A stretch of 64,000 nt of DNA from the NCBI RefSeq assembly GCF_932274485.2, contig NC_065883.2, positions 12,336,222 to 12,400,221 of the forward strand, written 5' to 3'. Numbering within the stretch: position 1 is the first letter of the stretch; the number at the start of each line of letters is the position of its first letter. Positions 1 through 14,500 of this stretch are shown piece after piece. Made by a program: the position numbers and the translations under genes. The stretch is from Patella vulgata. Lineage: Eukaryota; Mollusca; Gastropoda; Patellidae. Below the pieces are notes generated by a model, which was not told the DNA's origin, made no database searches, and saw nothing but the letters and a program-made list of their open reading frames with translations.

Positions 1-432
1 TTCATAACTTTATAATTTGTCCCAGAACTAAAAGCTTCTGAACAGCACAACCGAAGAAATAAGAAATATATAAAAGTCCCTCTCTTAATCACCTTGTCAG
101 GAATTTGCTAATGGATTGATCAAAGAGACAGGATTTTAGATCAGACTGTCGCCATTAAATTAAATTTTTACTTAAATCTTTTAATGAGACTATCTCTCAA
201 TGTAATGGATTCTCATTATATTCACAGGTCACTATGATCATTTACCTGATTATTTACCGTATAATAAATTAAATTAAGCTCTCGTCAAATTCACAGGTCA
301 CGCTCATCTACACGGAAAATTTATTCAAATCAACGACCAAGATGTTATTTTTTTAGATTTTTACTTCTTGTAGTTTGGATGTACAATGTAAAGAGTCATA
401 TCTACGAGTCTTGTCTGAACTAAGTTTAAGTC

Positions 433-722
433 AGAGAGAGAGAGAGAAATGCGGTTTAACGTCCACTCGACACAAACTACGTCATTTCAGGACTAACACA
501 TGGTTCAATTTTATTTTTTTAATAATTCGCTTGCACGTAGGGGTCTTTAGCAGTGGGAGGAAACCGGAGGACCCAGGAAAAAACTCACAAGGTTGGACAT
601 GCAATCCTACTCCTTGTCACGTACAACCGTACAACCAGGGAATCAAAACCATGTCAGTTGACTCAATGACAGACCTTATGATACAGTGCACAGGTACTAA
701 CCATTCAGCCATCCAACCCCCT
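433..722 (-). mobile_element. SINE-A copy
   Basis: Read on the minus strand: tRNA-like head (box A-like GGATGGCTGAATGG), box B-like region, core with GGTTTCCTCCCACTGCTAAA, then TTAAACC and a CT-rich tail (GAGA at 433 on plus). Confidence 0.8.
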
Positions 723-1010
723 AAGTTGCAAGTCAAATTACTACCCATGAAATTAGAATTTCAAAGAAATTAATGATAAAAAAAATATAATACACTTATA
801 AACACTGTAAAAAAATATCTAAAAAAAATGGGATAAAACTAAAAATTGCCATATTCTTTGAAAAAAAAATGTCTTGCTAGTGAGAGTAAATACATCCAAA
901 AAATGACCATCTGCCAAAACTGGCAAAGATGTCATGTAACAGAAGGATGTTGTTATTTGAATTTTCATATGCGATGTAAGGGCTCAATTTTTAATCTGTC
1001 TGTTAACAAT

Positions 1011-1185
1011 AACAGCTTTAAAGATGCCCTTTATTATATATCGACTGCAGTTAGCAAGACATATGCTGATTGTAATGACATTCTTAAAGATGCATAAGAT
1101 ATATGCTGACTGTAATGACAGCTTTAAAGATGCCCTTTATTATATGGACTGCGGTTAGTAAGATAATATATGCTGACTTACCGTG
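1011..1185. repeat. Tandem duplication next to RyR exon 3 donor
   Basis: CAGCTTTAAAGATGCCCTTT followed by ATTATAT and a GACTGC.GTTAG block occurs twice (about 1013 and 1118). The second copy ends at the RyR exon 3 donor. Confidence 0.7.
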
Positions 1186-1283
1186 GAACCTTGGGATGCG
1201 GATGTGATCATCTCCTGTAAAGCACGGACCGAAAGAGCTTGTTCCAACACAAATACTGATACTGATATATCTGGTGGTACATC
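1182..1283 (-). CDS. RyR: RyR exon 3 (residues 63-96)
   Basis: A 102-bp phase 0-0 exon encoding [19 protein letters not shown], then [15 protein letters not shown]. The acceptor is a T-rich tract ending CAG (1286-1284) and the donor is GTAAGT (1181-1176). The donor sits at the edge of a local tandem duplication (about 1011-1185). Confidence 0.94.
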
Positions 1284-4200
1284 CTGGAAAAAAATACAAC
1301 AACATTGATGAGAGAAAACAAACAGATTAATATCAGATGCTGATAATTTTTCGACATCTCACCTATTTTCTTTGAAGCCTATAGGTTCAGGAAACAGGAA
1401 CGGATTAGCCAATCTAAATTTGAAGTTACACAGGGCAAAGGTTTGTGGTGTATTATGGAAATTTTAAACCAAAGTATATAATAGTAATTTTGGTGTGTTT
1501 TGACTCATACAAATTTTTAGATATGAAATGGAGTTTAACATCCTAATTTTTTGCACCGACTGGGCTAATGAAGATGGGAATATGCCATGTAGTGTGCTAT
1601 GGGGGAAATTTTACCTGTGTAGCAGCTTTATCGCCTACCCTTCATCCAATGACTAGACGACATTCCTTGCAAACTTACATGTAAACGACCAATGAAATCA
1701 ATTGCCTATAAATGATATCAAGTAGGTTGAAGTAACATGGAAGATTTGATGTTTTTTGTACCAAATATATATTTTTTTTTCTGGGAGTTCTAAAAGAAAT
1801 ATCAGAATTGGTATCTTCTGCAGATGATATAGATGGGAAATGGTCAAAGTAAGCAAGCACCAGCTGTAATCTTTAATCTGACGGAATGGTCTATTGTTGA
1901 TATTTTGGTTTTGTTTTCTTAATTTAATTTGGGCGAACTCCAGTGGTTTAAGTGCTTAAGGGGTGGGACGATTTACCCAATACTATCTAATACAACCAAA
2001 TACTATCTTAATAATACCAAATACGACCACATACTACTTCAATATTGTGAAAAAGTAACAGAATACTTTAATCATATAAAAAAAAATTGAGTTAATTCGT
2101 TGAAAACTTGCAAAAATGTATGGCAAAAGTGATGGCCCATGTGTCGATGTTTCAGTTACCTCCCTTGATCACCCAATACTAATAACCCATACTATCAGAA
2201 ATCAAACCATTGCTGTAAATAATGGGCCAATATTATCAAAAAGTACAATTATTTGAATAACAACATGACTATTTGTGGAGAATAAACCATTAATTCAATA
2301 TTTAGCCATGTCATTTATCACTGATACTATAAATAGATATTTCAAATGTCTGTATATTTTATAGGAATTAAATCAATGATATTGAAGTAATTGAACTAAT
2401 TGCATAATTTTGTCAGTTTTGGAAATTAATAAGGTAGTATATGGTTGAAGTTTGTAGTTTTGGGCTAGAATTTAGACATATTTGGTAGTATTTGGCTGGA
2501 CTTTCGGACGCTTGATTCTATGAAAAACTTTTCCAGTTTCTCGTAAAAATTTTGCTAATTCTGCACATTAATTCAGTTTTTGTTTATATATTTAAAGTAT
2601 TGCTTTTGTTCTTTTACAATAAGGTAGTATGTGGTAGTATTTAATTAGTATTGTGTGATATTGGGTAAATAATCCTGAATGGCTAAAGGGTTAAAGGCTC
2701 AATACCACTCTTGTTGTAACAGAATAATATGTCCCAATCTTTATTCTGGTCAACAAATTGCACTATTTTACAATATTCCAATTAATTGATGATACAAATT
2801 TCATCTTAACACACCTAATTTAAAAAAATTTGAAAAATTCAACTAAATGATTTGAAAAGCCTGGCGTAAAGCTTTTCAAATGTGACTTGGATTTAATAAT
2901 ATTTTTGAACCCTCTGGACAAGTAAAATTGTTGTAACTGAATAATATGTCTCAATCTTTATTCTGGTCAACAAACTGCACTATTTTACAATATTCCAATT
3001 AATTGATGATACAAATTTCAACTTAACACACCTAATTTAAAAAAATTGAAAAAATTCAACTAAATGATTTGAAAAGCCTGGCGTAAAGCTTTTCAAATGT
3101 GACTTGGATTTAAAAATATTTTTGAACCCTCTGGACAAGTAAAATAGGATAAAATGGATAATTTACACAACAGGTAAGACACTAACACATCTAGTACTAA
3201 GAATAAGGCTATTTTTTATTTTCTGGAGCTGTCAAGCCAGCAAGAGTGTTATTGTCCCTTTAATTAAGGCATGAATATAGTGTAGACAATAGGACTAAGG
3301 TGAAGCACACATGATTGTAATATGAGATAATGAATGATGTAGTTTGTGGATCAAGGTGCTGGAATCATGTGATAAATCTTCATTACACATTTCATGGAAT
3401 CAAGTCAATATGATGACTGTCTGATTGTGAATAGATTGTTATTTTTATATTTATCTCAGTGATTTACTCCTTGTTTGCATGGAGACCATGTCGACAACTA
3501 TACTGTTTATCTATTTATATTTAACCATACATTATGCAAGAGCTAAATCTGCCTGTAGCAGGTCTTTCTTTAGGCCTTAAATATTATATAAACTATTAAT
3601 TAGACATATTTATTAACATGACAAGACCATATTCAACTCTGATGACATTTGATGGGTCCTATTTTAAACAGATTTGAATCCAATCTGCGATTGATTCAAC
3701 AGCTGTTCATGATTAAAGGCAAAAGTGGATAATAGAGACTTTGTTTATTATCGTAACAAGGGTAACGATGACAACCGAAGCTACAGTGTTATTTCTTGGC
3801 TCAGAGTGAAGTAATTTAACTGGAATTTTCAGCGTATTCCCTTTACATTTTCTATCTCTTAACTATTGTAGCAATAACTTTCAGCTTTTTATCTAATGAC
3901 CTAGTTCGTGTCGAGTAGAAGTTAAATCCAATCTCTCTCTTTATTAACATAGTACATATTCTAATACTTTTGAGATACATGTGAGTAGTCTGGATCACTG
4001 TGCCATTAATCAAGTCTATTGATAGGTGATATTCATCCATTTTAAGGAATCTGTAAGTCTGTATCTAATTACTATCATTTCATTACATAATCAATCCATA
4101 TGGTAAGGATGAAACTCACATGTACATTGAACAGAGAGACCAGAGTACTATTCAAATTGGCTCGTCTCCAGAACTGTCAATCACCATTAGAGGTGTTTCA

Positions 4201-7200
4201 ATCTGAATACAGATTACGTTCATGCGGTCTGATTTATATGTATTCATTATTTCAGCTTCAGTAAGAAAAGATTTATCTCAGTTTATTATTCTTATAAAAT
4301 TTTACCATAAGGAGACAAATTAATAAAATATAACTAAGCCTTTGGTTTGTTTTTGAATCCTTTAGCAGGGCTTATGTCGACTGCTCTGAAGTAGTTGCAA
4401 GTGTGCTTTATGTCGATCATATCAGCAAGTGAGGGCAATCGAGAGCAACTGAGTTCGGGGCGCTTATGTCGACTCTCAACTTATTGTGATTACACTTAAA
4501 GGAGCTAATTCTCTAATATTTGGGACCTAGAAATTGACAAAAATGGGTCGCAACGCATAAAATAATGTAATATGAACTGTATATAAACTGATTTACATTC
4601 AATCGTTTCTGTTTTTACAGTAATTTCTAATCAGTTATGTTCGGCGAAATACGCCAGAAGTCTCATGTGAATGGCAATCTTTAGCATCTGGTTTTTCCAG
4701 TCTACACTGATGGTATTTATTGTGCATGCTCTCCAGATAAGAATATAGCGTCACCGTTTAACATGACTTGTGGAATATGTCTAGCCCTGTTCTTTGAGTC
4801 CCTTGTTCCAAATGGCGCTGACAAGCATTATAGTACGTGATTCGTGTACCAATGGTAAAATGTTTATTTTGTCTTAAATATTGGATATCAGAAGCCCATC
4901 TTTTCCCTGTAAGATCACAAGACTAATGTTGATTTGAATTGACAAATAATTCGTGTTTTCAAGGTCGAAGATTTTTGATGATACTGAGTTAGAGACTTAG
5001 CTACTTTAACATGTGACTGTTAATTTATTTATCATGTGATCAACAAAATGGCGAACAGCTTTGAAGAAACAATTCTATTATTACATTATTGTCGATTCAT
5101 CGACATTTGGAGGAAAGTGGGTGCTTTCGTTCGCTTCCATTTTGCCTACTGCATAAAGAAGAAATTACAAGCAAAATTGTAATGGGCGTTCTGGAAGAAA
5201 AACAATAAATTTAAATCAAAATACATGTAGCATGTTTACCTTATTTGAAACATCTTCAAGGAAGCACATACGATTTCCAAACCCCTCTGCTGCAAGACAT
5301 ACTCTTTCTGTTGTACTGGCATCCTTAGACGATGAAACAGCACAACTCAAACATACCATATCATCCTGAAAATACAATATAAAATAAATCAAATATACAA
5401 CAATATAAATTATACAATATAAAATATACAATATACATCATAGATTATATGTACCATAAAATATTTATACAATATAACATATACAATATCAATACATGAT
5501 AGATTATATATAAAGTACAATACACAATATATTATATACAATATACATCATAGATTATATATACCATACAATATATATAATATAACATATACATACAATA
5601 CTTCATAGATTATATATACAATATAAAATATGAAATGATATGAAAGATTAAAGCATTATTTCTTGCAACAATAAAAAATATGTTGACATTTAGCAAATTA
5701 GTTTGCTTGCATAAATAAACTCCTTTGTTACCATATCAAGACGGGCTAATGAAGACTTACAAAATTATACAAGTGAAGTAAAAAATGAGTGTGGTATAAT
5801 GGAATATAAAAATGAAATCAACATGAAATATTTGTTTATTTTTATTCCTTGGTTGGTGTATTTTTGGGAAAGTTTGCTACAGCTACGGAATTGGGCCCCA
5901 GTTTAATTAAGCATTCTCAGTCTTCAGTTAAGAATTTACTCAACTTTCAATCACTGTTTATGAGAAATATCTTTGATCCAGAAACACAAAACTTTGCACA
6001 TGGTTTCTTATTGATGTATTTGATACATTAAAACCACAAAAGTTTTATAAAGGGCTATATTTTAGTTAAAATAAGGCGAAAAATTTTGAGTAAATTCTTA
6101 ACTTAAGCCTGAGAATGCTTTGTGAACTCAGGACTGGGCCTCTGTATCGATTCACGTGATTTGATATATACATTTATTGCTTATTGCTTGCTATGTTAGT
6201 GTATTGTGTGTCCTGTCCACAGGTTTGTCTAATGGGTTTCTGTTTGTGTGTGGTGGGGTCCTCCTATTATGAGTAAAGTACCAATGAGAAAATAAAAGGA
6301 AAATGTTTAGATCCTGAAAAGCGAACTTTACTGCTGCATTTCAAAACAGACGGAGAATAAAATTCGCAAATAATTTCGGTCGAAAATAAATCTATATTCA
6401 GACATGCAGGTTATCGAGTTCTACTTAAGGCAAGATAGTTTATTTTTGTAACGTCTCTTTCAATTTAGATTTATTTTCGACATGTAGATCAATTGTCGTC
6501 AATCAGTTGCTGAGGTCGATACAAAAATAAAGAGATACTTGGGCTACTTGATCAACTTAGGTCAACACAGACCGATAAATCGTCACAGTGATGCTTGTCT
6601 GTGTCAACACTCCATTCTTATTACTCCAATCTTTTACTGGTCGTTCATTTGTCAATAATCAATCACGTTTATTCAATAACTACATCAATAAATAACTCTA
6701 CAACTCGAGTAAGGCCACATCAATTTGAATTTCTGTTGTTCGCAAACACCTATTAAAATTTCTACTTTCTATTTTTTAGGGAAAAAAAGAAAAAAAAAAA
6801 AGGTAGTTGGCTGCTCTTTTCAAAAGCTTTAAAATCCAAATTTATAACTTTTGAAATTTTAAACAAAACATTGCTATAGCAACTACAGTAGGTATTTATT
6901 AAATAGCTAAAATTATATTGGTTTCACCTAAAGATTAGAGTTTTATGGTGGTATGTTTTTTTTCATAATTTTTTTTATATATTTGCTGTCAGTTGATAAT
7001 TTCATAGCTACTGCAGTAGCTATTTATTTATCAAATTCTAAAGAACTAAATTAAATCGTTTTGGCATAAAGATAGAGACAGTCATGGCGGTTTGGTTTGG
7101 GTTTTTTTCTGATGTGATTTAAATATTTGCTGTCAGTTGATAATTTCATAGCAACAAGAGAAATGAAATGGGTTATTATCATATGTATTTTCTACAAGAA

Positions 7201-10200
7201 ACCAGGCTAATGAAAATGGGCGTACGCTACCATGTAATTTGCAATGAAGGTAATTTTGCCTGGATAGTGGCACTATGACCTACTCTTATTTGGACCTTCA
7301 AATGTCAAAGGATGTTAACTTGCTGCCAATGGTATACACAGGACCTCGTCAGTTTATTGTCCTATCTGAATGACTAGACAACTTGCTGGAGGAACATCAA
7401 GATCAAACCTTGCACCTACTGGTTTGTGAACCAGAGAGAGAAATGAAATAAAATGGGGTTTAATGTCTTACTGTTCTGCTCCGAACTGGGCTAATGAAGA
7501 TGGGCATACGCTATAAAGTGTGCCATGAGGAAAATTTTGCCGGACAGCGGCACTACGGCCTACTCTTATATCGAATTTCAACTTCCAGTGATCTTTACGT
7601 GCAAGTCCAATTGCACAGGGGACCTAGGTTTTTCGTCCCATCCGAATGACTAGACAGCTGTCTTGTCAGGCCCTCCGTCCTGCATCACTGACATCGGGGG
7701 AACCACGCCGGAAAATCTGAATGAACTTTCTCGGCCAATGCAGAGATCAAACACCTGAATTCCAGGCTAGTGAGCCAGCGTGTTACCCACTTAGCCACTG
7801 TGACCCCCCCGAACCAGAGAGAGGGAAATAGGGTTTATTAACATCCACTCAATACAATCTAGGACATTTCGGGACTAACATATGGATCAATTTTATCTCA
7901 ATAATTCACTGGTGTGTGTGAGTCTATGCATCTGGATGAATCTGAACCTGTGACAGATGCCACATTCTCTATCATTTTGCAAGCCTGGAAATAAGGCACC
8001 TGTCACAGGCAATGTCAGGCACAGATTCAGGCACTAAACCACTGGTGCCTGTCATTCTGTCCGGCACTGATATGTCTTTTTTATTGATATTATTAATACA
8101 TGTTCGGCACTAAGTTGAAAATGTCAGGTACTATTTCATTAGTGCCTGACATTTTGTCAATCATGAAGACATGTCTAATGCCAAATATTAAACACCATCA
8201 GTATGTAATTTTGACGTTCTTACAATATAAATCTACAGAAATTACACAGTAATTAGTTGTAATAACAAATAAATTATCGAATCAATAGATTTTATTTGTT
8301 GTAGCGGAAATGTTCGTTAACAATGTTGTGATTTTATTACAGTTCAACATGACACGGGCTAGTTGTGAGTAGACGCTTTGCTTTTCCATCTCTTTGATGG
8401 CCGACATTGTCAATCGCAGTCAGTCACACTATAACGGTACTAATCAATAAAATTTATGTGCTGATTTTGAAAAACTATTCAGCAGTATACAGAGTACAAC
8501 TTGCATGCAATTCTCAGTGGAAACAAGACGTCCCAGAATTGGTATACCTAAATTACCTAGCATTAGTGAAAGCATTAATGGAAGCCACATGCAGAGAATC
8601 GGCAAGCAATCACATTGTGTCAAGATTCAATTAACATCGAGAGTTCGTGGTTAGAGAAACAGACAGCAATAAAACAAGAGAGAACTAGGGTATATGGAGC
8701 AAGCGTTCATTATTGACTGCTGAGTTGGCTTCACGCTAGAGACACGTATATAACAGCAATTGTGATCAGACTTACTATTTTATCTAGATTATTCACCACA
8801 AGCTCGAGAGTGAAAATTGAAACTGTCAATTTGATTACCGGTTATATTTCTAAATTATTGAAATGATATTCCTTCTTCGATTTGATTCGCCCAAACAATT
8901 GCCAATAATAAATGAATTTTACATTCTGGGATCCATAAATATAGCCGATGCTGAGATATAACCGATTGTTTATTCAACCATCAATAGAGTAAGCCATAAA
9001 TGGAACTAAACTTCCTAAACAAACTGACTTGCGCTTAATCTTATTCCATAAGAGAGAGAAAGATAGTGTCTAATGTCCACTCAATGCATTTAATCAGAAC
9101 TAAAGTTATGGTGTCCCAAAACATCAACCAATGAAATTGTTTATCTTTGCTTACCCTAAGCAGAAATGGTCATCTTCGAATTCCATCAAGGCATTGACCT
9201 AATAAACACCTACGCCAAGTTTGAAAGAGTTATTGTGTTCCAAAAAGTGTGACAGACAGACAGATGGACATATTTTAATAGCCCCTTGCTTTCTTTGAAA
9301 GGCTGGGGACAATAATATGCTTGCACATAGGGAACTTCAGCACTGGGAGGAAACTGGAAGGCTCAGAGGAAATCCACGAGGTTGGACAAGCAACCCAACT
9401 CTTTGCCATGTACAAGCTTGGGAATCACACCACTTGACTCAATGACCGACCTTATGATCTTAAATGCACGCAATAAAACATTTGACCATCCAACCCCTCT
9501 GAATATAGTCTTGAGGCTAGATATACAGCTTTGAAGAATTACTCAATCATTTTTCTGTCCTCTGGTTAATAATTGACCATTGCTTCAGGAATATAATGGA
9601 ATCTATCAGTTTAACAGCATATGGGTTGGGGGTGACCCTAATATTTTATTAACAAGGGCTTCACTTTAAATATAGGGAGCCATGCCAACACCCATCTTAT
9701 ACACTGTACGGTACATAGAAAAGAACAGTGGTGCCGAATGTAGTGCCTGGTAAGGAACAGCATTCAGTCCTTCGGATGTTAGCGCACATGTAAAAGAACC
9801 TTTGACAGTTGGTATTTGAAATAAGAACACATCACAGCACCGTTATTCGGATGGTGAAGAAAAGTATGACGTCAAACCCTATTTTATTTCATTTCAGGGG
9901 GATCACGTGGCTAAGTGGGTAAGACGCTGGCTCGCTAGCCTGGAGGTCGGGTGTTCGATCCCTGCACTGGCCGAGAAAGTTCATCCAGATTTTCCTTACC
10001 CTTTGTCAGTAATGCAGGACGGAGGGCCTGACAAGGACAGCTGTCTAGTCGTTCGGACGGGACGAAAAACCGAGGTCCCGTGTACACATTGGCGTGCACG
10101 TAAAAAATCCCTTAGCAATTGGAATTCAATATAAGAGTAGGCCGTAGCGCCGCTGCCCGGGCCAAATTTCCCTCATAGCACACTGTATGGCATATGCCCA

Positions 10201-11552
10201 TCTTTATTAGCCCAGGTTAAGAGCAGAACAGTAGGACGTTATAAACACCATTTCATTTCATTTCATTTCTATTTCATTTCATTTCGGGGGGTTGGATGGC
10301 CGAATGGTTAGCACACGCGTGTTGTATCATAAAGCCTGTCATTGAGTTAACTGGCGTGGTTTTAATCCCCGGTTGTACGTGACAAGGAGTAGGGTTGCCT
10401 GTCCAACCTCGTGGGTTTTCTCCGGGTCTTTCGGTTTCCTCCCACTGCTAAAGACCCCTACGCGCAAGCGAATTATTGAAATAAAATTAAACCATATGTT
10501 AGTCCCGAAATGACCTAGTTTGAGTCGAGTGGATGTTAAACCCCATTTCCCTCCTTTTCTCTATTTCATTTCATTTGTGACTAGTGGATGTTAAACCCTA
10601 TTTCTCTCTTCCCCCCCACCCATTCTTTGTCTCTGTCAAATCTGAACTTCCCATTCCAACCTGATAAATGTACTGCTGACAATCAAGACATTTACATAAT
10701 CACATTATCACTTGACACTCTCCTGAAAAAATTCTTCCTGTGAAAAATTAAAGTTCTTTTTTCAAAATGTCAAGTAGATGATTGAAGATCACACGATGGA
10801 AATATCTAGGAAACTTGACAATAGGTGTAATTAAGCGATCACACTTACAACAATTTATAGTTTTATGCAGAGTAAAACGTCTTCGATTTTATACTTCTTT
10901 TCTCAAATCTCAAATGAAATGACCATGGAATAATAGGCTATTTAACCCAAGATAACCATTTCAGACAGAAGCTTTTCTTTCGAAGGCCATTTGGGCAAAA
11001 AGTAGAAATGGTAGTTATAAGCTTCCATACTTCTATAGTGTGCATTAATAAGAACAGACAAATGAATTTTATAGTTATGTGGTAGAGGTCAAAATCATAA
11101 ATTTATCACAATTGACGGAAGTAAGAAATAACATGGAAAGTGTGAGCCACCACTGAAGTAGTAGTCTATTGGCATGTCGATACTAGATTAGCAGCTACCA
11201 TCAATCATTAGAGACCAGAATGTTAGATAATATTTCATGTACTATGTGAGTTTTATTGCTTCTCTGGTTTCCTTCCACTGCTAAAAACTCATACGAGCAA
11301 GTGAATTATTGAAAACAAATTGGTCATGTTAGTCCCGAAATGAACTAATCTGTGCCAAGCAGACTTAAAAATCCCAAAATTTCTTCCATATAGCACACTA
11401 TATAGCGTTCATTATGCCTACCTTCGTTAGCCCGGGTTGTGCTGAACAGCAAGAGGTAAAACCCCATTTCATTTCATGTCGTGAGGTGAGGGGGGATATA
11501 GGCCTAGTGTGTTAAAATATAGCTTAAAAAAAATTATTTCTATGAATACGGA

Positions 11553-11584
<32 letters not shown>

Positions 11585-14500
11585 ATTGGCCAAATGAGAG
11601 CACTTTTGATCAAAAGGTCTGTCATTGAGTTAAGAGGAACATTCGCTTTTCCCACTTGTGCATGACAAGGAGTCATACTCGTCGCTTTTCTACAGCATGT
11701 GCGTGAAATCACAAGGTCTGTCACTGAGTCAAGTGGAATGGTTCTCGATTCCCCACTTGTACATGACAAGGTGTAGGATCATCTATTCAACCTTGTGGCT
11801 ATTCCCCAGCTCCTCAGATTTCCTACCACTGCTAAAGACCCCCAACCCGCAAGCAAATTATTGACATAAAATGGAACCATATGTTAGTACCAAAATGACC
11901 TAGTTTGTGTTGAGTGGACATTAAACCCCCTTTATCTATCTATGAATACAGTAAAATAGTACATATAGTAAGTATATACCGGTATATAGTATACAGTGAT
12001 CTAGGTCTACAGGTTAAAAGCAAGCTAGACTAGTCTGTGTACTATCAGGTGTTTCGACAAGGGAAAAATATTGATTGTATTCTAGTTAGAATGATCGTTT
12101 AGACTTCAACAAATTACTCTTTATAGCCATGTCACAAAGGAAATTATATATAATTGCAATGATGTATTGTTGGGAAATGCAACTGAATCACGGGCTTGTT
12201 GCAATATTTCAATACATTACACTAGGTCATGGAACTGTGGTGGGGGACATTGTGACATTCTTGACAATATGGTAATTGGATAATATGGTAGCAAGCTATC
12301 AGCATAATGCTTACATGTACATTAAATAAAGATTAAAGTTGAAGTTGTACCTGACATTTTTAAAGATACATTATGGGAGATTAGATAAAGAGCTGGCAGT
12401 TCTCACTATAATAGTTAAAAGTTAGATAATGTAAAGGCATTTGCTGAAAAGTTCAGTCAAATTGATCCACTCTGAACTGAGATTTTAGCTATTGAATTTT
12501 CGGCCTAGCCTCGATCATCATTACTAAAGTCTGTACGATAAAAAACATAGTCTCGATTATCCATTTCATGATTAAATTATGAATGGAAGTTGAGCAGCAA
12601 ATGGAATCATAATCCAGTAAATATCGCAGGCTAGCAATGCCATCGAGAGTTGATTATTGCCTGGATAAGTTAATTAATGTCTAATTAATAATTTAGATAA
12701 GATTTCAGACCTAAAGAAAAACTTGCAATTGGCAGATTTAGCTCTAGCATAATGTATGTTTAACTTTGTATATGTTTGTTGTTTATTGTTTGAAATGTCT
12801 GTGTAGGCCTATATTGTGTATGCTGTCCATGGGTTTGTGTTGTGTACTTCTTTATGTGTGTTGCGGTCCTCCTGTATTTACAGGGTAAAATTATCTTCCC
12901 TATCATTGCACACATGAACATAGAAATAAAACAATATGTTAATCTCAAAATGGCCAATGTACTGTGTTAAATAGAGAATCTCCTACGAGTCTTTTTTGAT
13001 ATCGGGGGGTTGGATGGCCGAATGGTTAGCACATGCGTGTTGTATCATAAAGCCTGTCATTGAGTCAACTGGCGTGGTTTCGAATCCCCAGTTGTACGTG
13101 ACAAGGAGTAGGGTCGCCTGTCCAACCTCAACACAAGTCGATAAAGTAAAAAATACGAGGCTCTACCGTGTTTTTTCTACTTTACCAACGAGTGTTGATA
13201 TATTCTATTCTCCTCCTGTTCAAAATTTCCTGACCATAATTCTAATTTGTAGTATTACATAGTGGACAAATTTGTACCATTTCTATTCTCCTCCTGTTTC
13301 CTGACCATAACTCTAATTTGCCATAATTTATAGTATTACATATAATGTGGACAAATTTGTACCCTTTCTGACCCCCACCCCCACCCCCAGGCTACTTGAG
13401 GAAAACGTACCGCTACCCTAGCATATTCAATTCATTAGTGCTGTTATCTAATAATCATTCAAAAATCAAAATAAACAGGCTATATCACTTACGCATCTTA
13501 TGGCAGTCTCATCTATAAATTCCAATAGGTCAAGATTATCATCGTATATACTGGAAGACATGATGTCGTAACTTACAAAACAAACGGAATGTGACCACAA
13601 ATTCAAACTTCAATATATCTCATAATATCTCATAATTCATTGTCTATTGATCGTAAACCTATATATCATTCGTTAATATCATTCTCTCTTGTTGCCGCAA
13701 ATCTTTTTTTTACGTCTGCTCCAAGGATACTGGATACAGCACATCAACTTTTGTCAGCAATACATGTACATAATCTTTGTAATTAACCGTTATCACCAAA
13801 GGACTACACTGCCAGAAATTAACCCCATGTGTTTTTATCTGCTTATAACATGTCGATGAATAACACTAGATCCTTAACGCTGTGGCCATTATCAAGAATA
13901 CGGTATTCCAATATCATCCACCTATTCACAGATACTGGTTTTGCACAAATATTCAAATCAACATGGAATATATTCACTCTTCACATCAGTATTCGTTTTT
14001 TACTCTGTGGCAATTTTCAAGGCAGTGACTAAACTACGAGATTGAATTAATGTCACTGAGATAGATAGGATTGTGATGCTAGCTTCGCTGACTATGAGAC
14101 AGGTGGTATAATGGCATTCATCAGTCAATATGAATATATACCACAATAGTTATTAGCTAATATACACCTATATATACATTTATTTAAATATCTATAAATT
14201 TAATAGGCTACATGTATGCTAGGACTAGGCTATCACTATTGTGGAACCAAAAGTCATTAATCCACCACTGTTATACAGGAAATAAAATCTCTATCGAGCT
14301 CACACTGATGTGAGGTTATTGTTTAATTACTTCGGCTAAACAATACAAAAATGCTACTTTGGGTCTCCCTGAATTTTAAATTTAAAGTATATATACGATT
14401 CTATTTTGAGGGAAGGTATGTTCCAGAACAACTGACCAATCAATAGTTCATTACTAGCCTAAAACCCTCATAAATTTTCCATAGATCGGGTACAAAGACT

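Noticed and set aside
1-1181. RyR exon 4
   Set aside because: Looked for the GHRTLLYGHA-type segment on the minus strand and did not find it; it should lie beyond the window.
8407-8634. 75-codon plus-strand open frame
   Set aside because: No domain, no splice or promoter support, antisense to the RyR intron; length expected by chance.
9905-9965. tRNA gene
   Set aside because: Box A and box B are present but no acceptor stem pairs and the sequence continues into the SINE-B body.
9907-10134. Plus-strand 75-codon open frame, and similar ones at 37126, 54265 and 56955
   Set aside because: They are reading frames through SINE-B bodies and recur with every copy; not host genes.
10290-10375. tRNA-Leu/Ser-like gene
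   Set aside because: Resembles a class II tRNA start but is the head of a dispersed SINE-A with degenerate arms.
12996-13262. Open frame beginning [21 protein letters not shown] and its relatives (15885, 28295, 37514, 41364, 46453 end)
   Set aside because: Translation of the SINE-A tRNA-like head. The WDR81 exon 13 frame merely runs on into such a copy after its donor.
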